The notes under the pieces: model-generated
What the model was told of the DNA's origin: nothing
The model's input: only the letters and a program-made list of their open reading frames with translations
The model's database searches: none
NCBI RefSeq assembly: GCF_000021745.1
Contig: NC_011666.1
Coordinates: 1,550,001 to 1,614,000 of the forward strand
DNA: 64,000 bases
Source of the DNA: Methylocella silvestris BL2
GTDB lineage: Bacteria; Pseudomonadota; Alphaproteobacteria; Rhizobiales; Beijerinckiaceae
Reading direction: 5' to 3'
Shown: piece by piece, positions 50,033 to 58,111 of the stretch
Layout: each line of letters begins with the position of its first letter
Position numbering within the stretch: the first letter of the stretch is position 1
Program-made: the position numbers and the translations under genes

Positions 50033-50073
50033 GATCGGCTCCAGAAACCGAAGGTCGCTGGAGCCGATCTTTC
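50033..50073 (+). terminator. Hairpin terminator of the meta operon
   Basis: GATCGGCTCCAG (50033-50044) and CTGGAGCCGATC (50058-50069) form a perfect 12-bp stem with a 13-base loop, followed by TTTCC. It lies 114 bases after the tautomerase stop. The short T-run makes it a moderate terminator; it could also be an intergenic repeat related in core to the hairpin at 6445. Confidence 0.6.
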
Positions 50074-50232
50074 CAATTAAGGAAGCTCCGCAAAAGGGAC
50101 GGATTCCGGCTGTCTACAAGACTGCTAAGTTTGTATGAGACCCACACGGGTATGCGCTATGAAGCAGCTCACGTTCTCTGGGACGGTTTAAAACGTTCAG
50201 GCAATACGGCGGCCGGCGTTTCTCGCCGAGAT

Positions 50233-50251
50233 TGTGAGATCGCGTGGAATG
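50233..50251. repeat. Solitary IS21-family terminus (19-bp match)
   Basis: TGTGAGATCGCGTGGAATG here is identical to the outer end of the IS21 element at 57534-57552 read on its minus strand. The match stops after 19 bases and no transposase follows it, so it is a scar or recombination product of a second copy. Confidence 0.8.
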
Positions 50252-50837
50252 CCGCCGGGGACCGCTTTCTGGTCTATGGGGCGTCGAATATGCTGTCGCC
50301 GACAAGTCGTCCGGCCACGCCGAATATCGCTACATCGAGTTCGGCCACACGCGCCTGTATTCGACGGTTTTTGGCGACGACGTCGTCTTCGCTCCGTACG
50401 CTAAACCACCGTTTCATCCCGAACTGCGTTCAGTTTGCTTCAGCCACAATTTCGATACGTTCGGTCCGGCTGCCGTCGCGAAGTACTGAGGCGCATTTTT
50501 CACATTCGACTTTCGAGGGGCAAGAGAGACAAAGCCCAGCCAGAAATAGGGAGGCCCTCTTCAATCCCAGGTCCGGAGGTGCCGAACGAATTTGACCGGT
50601 TAACGTCGGTATGGAAATTGAGTGGCGTGCCCGAGGGGGACTTCTTTGTCAGCAGCGACTTTTGAGCAGCCATCTGAAACAGCGGTCGATTCTCGACATG
50701 GAATTAGGCCCGCACAAAGGGATTCGTCGAGATGCAGGATCGAATAATTTCGTACAAGGCGGGTAGTGTAAACTCGTCGCCTTCCTTGAACGGTGATGTA
50801 TGCATGGCGATTCCCCGGCTGACGGAGGAGCCGAAAT

Positions 50838-51763
50838 TTGGCGGATGAACTCCGAGATCTGCGCTGGGCGATCGTCGCATCGCAGCATAGAAGCCTGAGA
50901 CAGGCGGCCGAGGCGCTGAACGTTCGGCAGTCGACGCTCAGCCGGCGTCTGCGTGATCTGGAGCATCGGCTGGGCGCCTCGCTGTTCGAGAGGACCACCG
51001 GCGGGATGCGGCCGACGGCAGCCGGCCGGGAATTTCTCGAGATGGCGCGGCGCATCGTCGACGATGTGGACGCCGCTTTTGCGAGGCTGAAAACCCACTC
51101 CCGCGGCGAAAGCGGCGGTCTGACCGTCGGCGTCTGCGCGGCGCTTTCCGCCGGCAATCTGCGCGCCACCCTCATGGAGCATCAGGATCGCTTTCCCAAC
51201 GTCGACGTCAAGGGCGTCGATGGACGCCGCGTTGGCCTGCTCTCCGACCTCTCGGCAGACGCCATTGACGTCGCCATCATGACCGCTGGTTCTGCCGCCT
51301 GGGCGGATAAGGCGCTCCCGCTGTGGAGCGAGCGCGTCGTCGCCGCCGTTCCTGAAGGCCACCCTCTTTACGACCACGAGGTCATCCAATGGCCGAGTTG
51401 GAGGGCGAGACTATCCTTGTCACCGAGCGCGACCGGGGCCCTGACTACGAGCGTCTTTTACTGACGAAGCTGGGTTCGTCGCGGGAATGCCGCCTCATGC
51501 GGCACAAGCTGGTGGTCGAGCGTCTTCTGAGCTTCGTCGGCGCCGGGCTTGGCCTTACTCTCGTCGCGGAAGGCGCGACCGGCGCAGCCCATCTGGGCGT
51601 CGCTTATCGCGAGGTTCAGGACGGCGACGGCCCCACCCGCCTGAACTTCGTGGCCTACTGGCGGGAGGCCAACGCCAATCCCACGCTCGCGCCGTTCCTC
51701 GACATGCTGCGCGAGCGCTATCCGGATCTGTCGGCGCCGGGAACGTCCGCAGACGAGGACTGA
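50838..51763 (+). pseudogene. Frameshifted LysR-family regulator of the trb region
   Basis: The first frame (TTG start after GGAGGAG) encodes a LysR winged helix, HRSLRQAAEALNVRQSTLSR with LRDLEHRLGASLFER, and the first half of the effector domain. Near 51390 the reading must move one base to continue as MAELEGETILVTERDRGPDY and VERLLSFVGAGLGLTLVAEG. A single missing base explains this. LysR genes of this kind often stand next to trb genes in alphaproteobacterial conjugative elements. The full protein would have about 308 residues. Confidence 0.82.
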
Positions 51764-51986
51764 ATTGGCCTGCCTCTCCGCAATTTGGCGAAGGCGCGAT
51801 CAGTCGTCATGAAGCGCTGGATCATCGGCGCGATGAGCTTTGTCGGCTCTGGCGCGGCCTGATCGCTTTGCCGCCCAATCGCCTCGGCGTAAGCGGCCAG
51901 GTCGCGGAACACGGCGGCCGGTAGCTCGATAGTAAGCTTTTGACCGGTTTGTCGTCTTCGATCGCCGCGAGCTTCAGTTTCGTCAT
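51718..51986 (-). pseudogene. Frameshifted DUF2274 gene downstream of trbI
   Basis: The ATG at 51986 overlaps the trbI stop and gives MTKLKLAAIEDDKPVK. Then the frame is lost at the AAAA of position about 51940, and the expected continuation appears in another frame as VFRDLAAYAEAIGRQS with LIAPMIQRFMTTDRAFAKLR. Small DUF2274 genes commonly follow trbI in conjugative elements of alphaproteobacteria. This copy looks inactive, and its end overlaps the convergent LysR remnant. Confidence 0.75.
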
Positions 51987-53191
51987 CGACTTGCCTCCTC
52001 TGCGTAAGGCGCCAGCACCAGGTCGCGGTTGACGATGACGCGCACCGGAAATCCCGGCCGGATGGTCAGCGTCGGCTGGATGTTGAGCTGGCGACGCACG
52101 ATCTGCTCTCCCGTATTGCTGATCGAATCCTGCGAGCCCTGGCGCAGCGCGCGGATGAGATCGCTGTCGTTGCTGCCGCTGGCACCAAGGTCCGTTCCGA
52201 CGCCGAGCAAGGTCGAAAGCATGGCGGCCTTGGCGAGATCCCACCAGTGGTTGTCGACCTCGTCCTCAAGGCCGGCGTAGCCCTGCGCGTCCGCGCCCTC
52301 CTGCCGCTCCAACACGATCGATTGGCCGTTCGGCATGATGAGGCGGGTCCAGACCAGCAGGACGCGGCTTTGGCCGAAAGCGACATCGCTGTCATATTGG
52401 CCGATCAGCCGCGCGCCTTGCGGGATCAGGAGATATTTGCCGGTCGGCGTGTCATACACCGCTTCCGTCACCTGGGCGGTGATCGCGCCCGACAGATCGG
52501 AGCGGATGCCCGTAATGAGCGCGGCCGGGATGACGGTGCCCGCCTGCACGATAGAGCGCGAAAGCGGATCGGCGAGCCGATCCGAACTGACGGTCCGTCG
52601 GTCGGCGGGAGCACTGACGAAGGCGACCTTGCGGTCCTGCATGTTTTGAACGGCGTTGGGATCGATCGGCGGCGCTTCAGCCGGGACGGCGAGCAGCGCG
52701 CCCGACGTGGCGACGGCTGCCGCCGGCGCCGGCGCGGCGCTGCCCGGCTGCCGCTCCGTTGGCGCGAAGAGACGGCTGACCCGCGCCGCCTCGATTTCCT
52801 GTAAGCGATGCTGCTCCGCGGCGTCGCCTCCCGTTGCGCCGATTGCCGGAACCGTCTGGTTCTGCGAATTGAGGATCGGCCGGCCGAGATCGCCGGGCAA
52901 GGGCGGACCGAGTTTTGGAACGCCGGTGTAGTCTTTCGACAGATTGGCGAGGCCGTCTGGCGTCGCGCGGTTCTCGGTCGAATAGAGTTCCTTGCCCGCG
53001 TTGTCGCCGCGTCGGCTCTGGAGCGCATAGAACAGCGCTCCCGCGACGCCGAAGGCGGCGATTGCTCCCAGCCCGATCAGGACTTTGCGCGACAGGCGGG
53101 TGACGCGCGGCGGCTCGGCGCGCAGCCGCAGGTCCGGTTCGGCATGGCGTGGCCGCGGCGCAGCCTCCCCGTCGTCGTCGGCTTCCGTCAT
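51983..53191 (-). CDS. trbI: Conjugal transfer protein TrbI (VirB10-like)
   Basis: TrbI spans the cell envelope and links the inner-membrane ATPases to the outer-membrane core of the mating-pair type IV secretion channel. The 402-residue protein has a short cytoplasmic N-terminus, one membrane helix (VLIGLGAIAAFGVAGALFYAL), a Pro/Ala-rich periplasmic stretch and the VirB10 C-terminal domain (VIPAALITGIRSDLSGAIT, YLLIPQGARLIGQYDSDVAF, LNIQPTLTIRPGFPVRVIV). The frame is intact. It overlaps trbG by four bases. Confidence 0.93.
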   Translation of the reverse strand: MTEADDDGEAAPRPRHAEPDLRLRAEPPRVTRLSRKVLIGLGAIAAFGVAGALFYALQSRRGDNAGKELYSTENRATPDGLANLSKDYTGVPKLGPPLPGDLGRPILNSQNQTVPAIGATGGDAAEQHRLQEIEAARVSRLFAPTERQPGSAAPAPAAAVATSGALLAVPAEAPPIDPNAVQNMQDRKVAFVSAPADRRTVSSDRLADPLSRSIVQAGTVIPAALITGIRSDLSGAITAQVTEAVYDTPTGKYLLIPQGARLIGQYDSDVAFGQSRVLLVWTRLIMPNGQSIVLERQEGADAQGYAGLEDEVDNHWWDLAKAAMLSTLLGVGTDLGASGSNDSDLIRALRQGSQDSISNTGEQIVRRQLNIQPTLTIRPGFPVRVIVNRDLVLAPYAEEASR

Positions 53192-54205
53192 GACCGCAAT
53201 CTTCCGTCGGTGCGGACGATGCGAACGCGGCGCTCACTGTCCTTGTCGCCCAGCCGCAGTTCGGCGGCGCCAAACAGTCGGTCGACGATGTAGTAGTTTT
53301 GCCGCACGCGATAATTGACCAGTTCAGAGCCGCCGGCCGGGCCGATGACGAAGAGCGGCGGCGTCTCACCCTGCCGGATGCCGGAGGGAAATTCAATATA
53401 GACCTTCGAGCCGTCATCGAAGGCGCGTAGCGGCCGCCACGCCGGATTGTCGCCCTGGATCTCATAGCGGAAGTTCAGCTTCGAAATATCGACGCCGGAG
53501 GCGACCGGTTGCGCGGTTTCGGCGACGACATTCTGGCGGCGGAGCGCGATCAGCTGGTCTTCCGGATATTGCCAGGAGACCGAGGCCATATAGGTTTTTT
53601 CGGTCGAACGCAGTTCGAGAAGGTAGGTGCGCCGGTCGGTGTTGATGATGAGATTGGTCTGAAGGTCCGGCCGGGTCGGCTTGACGAGGATATGGATTTT
53701 TGGTCGCGCCTGCGCCGCTCTCCGTCTCGCCGATGATCCAGCGCACCGTGTCGCCGGCGGCGACGGGACCCGAGCCGACGAGCTGCTCGCCTTCCTGCAG
53801 ACCGACGTCGGTGATCTGGCCGGCGGCGGTATAGACCTGATGGAGCGCGCCGGCGGAAAAGGGATAGACTTGGACGGCGTTGATGAAGCCGTCGCGCACC
53901 GGCTGCACGCGCGCCGCGGCGTTGGCCTGGTTGACGCGGACCGTCGGATCGCCCGGCTCCGGCGGCGATTTGAGGCCAGGGACCGGTTTGAGCTGGCCGG
54001 GAAGCGGCAAGGGCTTTGGAATCTCGACGACCCTGACGGGCTTCGGCGGCTCGCCTGCGAGGACTGCCGGCGCCGCATCGTCATAGGCGATGTCGGGCGG
54101 CGTAAATTTTGCGGCGCAGCCGGTCAGCGCAAGACCGGACAGCAGGAGAACCGGCCATGCGGGTTTGCGGAACGGTGGAAATCCGGTTTTGAGCGAAGCG
54201 GGCAA
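53188..54205 (-). pseudogene. trbG: Frameshifted trbG (VirB9-like)
   Basis: TrbG is the outer-membrane-associated VirB9-type subunit. The N-terminal part has a lipobox (GLALTGCAAKF) and PVRDGFINAVQVYPFSAGAL, ending in frame at WIIGETESGAGATK. The remainder (KIHILVKPTRPDLQTNLIIN, VSWQYPEDQLIALR, NFRYEIQGDNPAWRPLRAFD, YYIVDRLFGAAELRLG) is one frame away. The switch falls on a T5 run on the plus strand (53697-53701), where a T4 run would restore one frame. The gene is either inactivated by a one-base slip or mis-sequenced there. Confidence 0.85.
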
Positions 54206-54281
54206 AACGGATTCACCGAAAGCCGGAACGACATATTTGTGCGGAGCCGGAAGGTCGGCTTTTGAAAAAGCGGCATGGTCA

Positions 54282-54962
54282 TCAGCCGAGCTCCTTCGAC
54301 CAGTTGATGGCGTTGATGAAGATTCCGAGCGGATTTTGGCGCAGCCGCTCGGCGTCGCGCGGCGGTTGGATCGCGATGGTCAGAATGGCGGTCCAGCGCC
54401 ACGTCTCGGCGAGCGCGCCGTCCTGGTAGCGGTGCTGAGTCCAGGCGACGCGAAAGCTGTCGGGCGAGGCGCGGATCACGCTCGAGACGTCGACGGCGAT
54501 CTGCTGCTTGCCGATCTTAGTGAAGGGATCGTCGGCGCGGGCATAGTCGTTGAGCGCCATCGCGCCGCTCGCCGTGGTGAAGTCATAGGCGCGCAGCCAG
54601 TTCCGCCGCACAATGATCGGATCGGCCGCGATCGAGCGGACCTCCTCGATGAAGCGAGCGAGATGCCAGGCGATCTGCGGATCGCCCGGCGTGTAGTCGG
54701 CCTCGGCCGGCGCGATCGCCTGCGCCTCGCCGAGCTTGTCGACCTCCACCACCCAGGGGACGATCGTGCCGGTGGCTGATTGCCGGACGAGGCCGAAGGC
54801 GAGGCCCGCCGACAGGAAGAGCGAACCAAACGCCATCAGCCGCCAGTTCCTGGCCTGGACGCGGGCCGAGCCGATGCGCTCGTCCCAGACCTGCGCGGCT
54901 TTCTGATAGGGCGTTTCGGGTGCGGGCGTGCGGCCGTAGCGCACCGACGATCGCTTGAACAT
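54282..54962 (-). CDS. trbF: Conjugal transfer protein TrbF (VirB8-like)
   Basis: TrbF is the VirB8-type inner-membrane scaffold protein of the transfer channel. Its 226 residues include one N-terminal membrane helix (LMAFGSLFLSAGLAFGLV) and the periplasmic domain with VPWVVEVDKLGEAQAIAPAE, WLRAYDFTTASGAMALNDYA and TWRWTAILTIAIQPPRD. It is intact, its ATG overlaps the trbL stop, and 76 bases separate it from trbG. Confidence 0.92.
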   Translation of the reverse strand: MFKRSSVRYGRTPAPETPYQKAAQVWDERIGSARVQARNWRLMAFGSLFLSAGLAFGLVRQSATGTIVPWVVEVDKLGEAQAIAPAEADYTPGDPQIAWHLARFIEEVRSIAADPIIVRRNWLRAYDFTTASGAMALNDYARADDPFTKIGKQQIAVDVSSVIRASPDSFRVAWTQHRYQDGALAETWRWTAILTIAIQPPRDAERLRQNPLGIFINAINWSKELG

Positions 54963-55243
54963 CAGGGATTCTTTTCGGAGAGATCGACGGCATGGCCGCC
55001 GCCAGCGCTGTCGCCCGCGCGCACGGCGTGGGCCGCCGTCGAGACGCCATGACGGATGGCCTGACTGCGCTTGAGGCGGGACGCCCAGGCAGGCGGCGCA
55101 GACGTCGCCGTCGTCGATCCGGAGCCGGCATAGGACGCCTCGGCCGCCGCCGCGCCGCCCTCGACCGTCCCCATGGTCGATGAGCCTCCGGTGGCGGCAA
55201 ACCCGGACCTCGCGCCAGACCCAAAACTGCCCTTTACCGCGTC
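54962..55243 (-). pseudogene. trbL: C-terminal fragment of trbL, cut by IS21
   Basis: In frame from the IS21 edge the sequence reads DAVKGSFGSGARSGFAATGG and ends WASRLKRSQAIRHGVSTAAH followed by a Gly/Asp-rich tail. This is the low-complexity cytoplasmic tail of TrbL, the polytopic VirB6-like subunit. The membrane helices are missing because the IS21 element begins at 55244. The trb genes that normally lie further upstream (trbJ, E, D, C, B) are absent from the window. Confidence 0.82.
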
Positions 55244-55399
55244 TGTGTCAATTCGCTTTGAAAGCTGTCCCCGCTTTCGCTTTGAATGTTAGCCCCCTCG
55301 GTTAGAGCCCGGAAGAGCGGGAACAGCGGCGGCGTCGCTGGTCGGGGTTGCAGAGCCGCGGCTGTTTCGCCGGCCATGGGGCGCTTTGTTGGTTGATGG

Positions 55400-56128
55400 T
55401 CAGACGCGGTTCTTGAAGCGCCAGCTCTCGTTGCCGGTCTCGACGATATCGCAGTGATGCGTGAGCCGATCGAGCATGGCGGTGGTCATTTTGGCGTCGC
55501 CAAAGACTTGCGGCCAATCGGCGAAGGCAAGATTGGTCGTGATAATGATCAAGGTGTTTTCATAGAGCTTGCTGATCAGATAGAACAACAGCTGCGCGCC
55601 GGCGTGGCTGAACGGCAAATAGCCGAGTTCGTCGATGACGATCAAATCCTGACGCAGCATGGCTTCGACGATCCTGCCGCTTTTTCCGGCGGCCTTTTTC
55701 TGTTCGAGCTTGTTGACGAGGTCGACAAGGTTGAAGAAACGGCCGCGCGCTCGGGCGCGAATGACGGCGGCGGCGATGGCGATCGCCAGATGGGTTTTGC
55801 CTGTGCCTGTGCCGCCGATCAGGATGAGATTACACTTGGCGTCGATGAAGTCTCCGGTGGCGAGTTCGCGGATCAGGCCTTCGTCGGCAGGCGTGTCTTT
55901 GAAGACGAAGGCGTCGAGATCTTTCAGCACGGGGAACTTGGCGCCGCTGATGCGGTAGTTGATCGATCTGGACTGGCGATGCGCCAGTTCGGCGCGGATC
56001 AGGCTGCCGAGCAGCGGGTAGAGTTCTTCGCGCCGCGCCAGCCCTTTGCCGGCGATCTCGTCGAAACTGGCGCGCATTCCGTAAAGCTTCAATCCGGTCA
56101 TGGCGTCGATGATCTGATGACGCTCCAT
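55400..56128 (-). CDS. istB: IS21 helper ATPase IstB
   Basis: IstB is the AAA+ helper of IS21 transposition that directs the transposase to target DNA. The 242-residue protein has Walker [15 protein letters not shown], Walker [13 protein letters not shown] and the [17 protein letters not shown] sensor region. The ATG at 56128 overlaps the end of istA. The frame is intact. Confidence 0.93.
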   Translation of the reverse strand: MERHQIIDAMTGLKLYGMRASFDEIAGKGLARREELYPLLGSLIRAELAHRQSRSINYRISGAKFPVLKDLDAFVFKDTPADEGLIRELATGDFIDAKCNLILIGGTGTGKTHLAIAIAAAVIRARARGRFFNLVDLVNKLEQKKAAGKSGRIVEAMLRQDLIVIDELGYLPFSHAGAQLLFYLISKLYENTLIIITTNLAFADWPQVFGDAKMTTAMLDRLTHHCDIVETGNESWRFKNRV

Positions 56129-57506
56129 AGCGCATCCTCCCTTCTTTTGCGCAGATTGTCGTAGCGGGCGCAGTCGGCGACGGGCTCGGCTTTGAGTTTG
56201 AGCGCCTCGGGCGTTGTGATGCTTGGCGGCGCCGGAGGTTGGCGGTTGCGGGCGAGGATCGCCACAACGACGTCGCCATTGGCGACGCCGGCCTCCAAGG
56301 CTTCGGCGCAAGCCTCGTAGACAACTTGATCGCGCTTGAAGCTGCGTGGGTGATCCGCGACAATCTCCTCGCCGAGGAGAGCCACAATGCGATCGGCGTA
56401 GACGCGCACCAGCACAGCGCGCCCCGCCGCCTTGGCGTCGACGCTGTATTTGTTCCGATCATGCGCGATCAGGCAGGTTGTCGTCGCGCGCATCGGCTTC
56501 TCGATGAACCCGCGAACGGGCCGAGGAAGGGCATGAGGCGCGGCCGTTCTTCCTCGAACACTTCAAAGATCGTCCGATCCCTGAACTCGGGGTGCTTGAC
56601 CCGTTTGGCGTAGGAGACGCATTGCTCGGCCAGCCAAGCATTCAGCTCATCCAGCGACTTCACCTTTGGCTTTGGCCGGAACAACACGTCGCGCATCGTG
56701 CCGACCTGGTTCTCGACCTGGCCCTTCTCCCAACCGGCGGCAGGCGTGCAGGCTACAGGTTCGACGAGATGATGCGAGCAAAGTTGGAGAAAGCGCCGGT
56801 TATACGTGCGGGCGCTGCCGACGAAGACGGCCTCCACCGCCGTGCGCATGTTGTCATAAATCCCGCGCCGGCAGACGCCGCCATAAAAAGCGAAGGCGCG
56901 ATCGTGCGCGTCGAACACCATCTCCTGCGTCTCGCGGAAATAGGCGCGCACGAAAGGCATGCGGCTGTAAGCGAGCCGCATCTGCGCCAGCTTCACCGTC
57001 AGCGGCAATCCCTGAAGCTCTATCGCCTCATGGCTCCAATCGAACTGATGGGCTTCGCCCGGATCGAACCGCAGCGGACTGAAAGCCTGCGCCGGCGCCC
57101 GGGCCCGTTCGGCGCGCCAGCTCTTGACGAACCGATGCACACTGTCATGCGCGCCGTCATAGCCCCGGCCGCGGAGTTCCTCGAATAAACGGATGGTCGA
57201 GCGCCGCTCGCGTCGCGGCAGCTTGGCCTCCGCCTCCAGGATCGCTGTCAGCGTCTCCACCCAGTCGCCCAGCTTGCGCTGCGGCTGAACCGTGCGCTTG
57301 TAGGCGAACTCCGTCACGCCGGAGCGCAGAATTTTGCGGACCGTGTCGCGCGCAATCCCCAGCTCCAGCGCGATCCGCTTGATCCCTTTGCCGTTCTGGA
57401 AATGCTCGAACCGGATCCGCGCGATCGTCTCCACGCCCATCATCCCCAGAGCCCTCCGCAAAGCCGGAAGGATCGCTGAAAGCCGAACTAGGGGGACAAT
57501 CTTCAA
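56098..57506 (-). pseudogene. istA: Frameshifted IS21 transposase IstA
   Basis: The N-terminal part has the HTH (KRIALELGIARDTVRKILRS), the DDE core with FDWSHEAIELQG, GIYDNMRTAVEAVF and the glutamate in GWEKGQVENQVG. After PRLMPFLGPFAG (about 56520) the expected continuation, [20 protein letters not shown] to [11 protein letters not shown], lies in another frame that ends at 56098. One base change explains this. The protein may really begin at the Met near 57443. Confidence 0.85.
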
Positions 57507-57552
57507 CGCGAAATCAGCCCCTCAAGGGGACAACATTCCACGCGATCTCACA

Positions 57553-57815
57553 TCGTGTATCCGCGCCTCATAGAAGGGGCACGTCGCGGACCGCCCGAAG
57601 ACGTTGGCGGACCCTGGAATTATTCCGGCTTCCTCGAAGCAATCGCCGATCCTAACCACGAGCAGCATGCCAAGCTCAGCGAGTGGAGCGGCGGCAATTT
57701 TGATCCAAACGACCTCGCCGTCGACGACATCAATGCCGCGTTCGCCCAACTCGCAAAACAGAAGAAGCCGCGATCAAAAACATCATCCCCCGTCTCGAAA
57801 AAACATGTCGATTGA
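57553..57815 (+). pseudogene. pRiA4b ORF-3-like gene, C-terminal fragment
   Basis: Starting at the IS21 edge, the frame reads YPRLIEGARRGPPEDVGGPW, then GFLEAIADPNHEQHAKLSEW and FDPNDLAVDDINAAF. This is the conserved C-terminal end of proteins named after plasmid pRiA4b ORF-3, common on plasmids and other mobile DNA. The N-terminal two thirds are missing at the IS21 boundary. The function of the family is not established. Confidence 0.75.
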
Positions 57816-58111
57816 AAACACGACGGTCGTGGTCTGACGCTTACCTACAATGAGGTTCGGCCTCACAGCGCAATTGGCAATAAGCCGCCGATTTCGCAGG
57901 TTAATGGTTCACCGGCTCCTTCGCCGCCATGAGCCAAAACTCGCGAAAATTCCAGTTCTGCCTGGCCTAAAAAGGGGGAGCGGTTCATCTCGGGCCAGAG
58001 CTAACTTCAAGCTGGATAAGCCTCAGGGGGCAAGGTCAACCAACTACCAGAACAAACTCAAAGCCGGATAGAAGTTGGCGGCAACGTCAGCAGGAGGTCA
58101 ACCCCAGTTGC
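57816..58111. other. Short intergenic region
   Basis: Nothing convincing is seen between the pRiA4b fragment and the convergent CHAT gene. A 73-codon plus-strand frame has no family likeness. Confidence 0.4.

Larger units (their letters stand above)
49920..50837. other. Boundary region after the catabolic operon
   Basis: No intact gene is supported. It contains a strong hairpin (50033-50069) and a solitary IS21 terminus (50233-50251). A plus-strand stretch from about 50280 to 50480 looks weakly protein-like (YRYIEFGHTRLYSTVFGDDV) but has no recognised family or start. The final 20 bases hold the ribosome site of the LysR gene. Confidence 0.5.
55244..57552 (-). mobile_element. IS21-family insertion sequence (inactive)
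   Basis: The element is bounded by TGTGTCAATTCGC on the left and GCGATCTCACA on the right (TG..CA tips). Each end carries internal repeats containing TTGAA and TGTCCCC or GGGGACA, as in IS21 relatives. It contains istA and istB in the usual order on the minus strand. istA is frameshifted, so the copy cannot transpose alone. The flanks (ACCGCGTC on the left, TCGTGTAT on the right) show no target duplication. They are two unrelated truncated genes, trbL and a pRiA4b ORF-3 gene. Confidence 0.88.
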
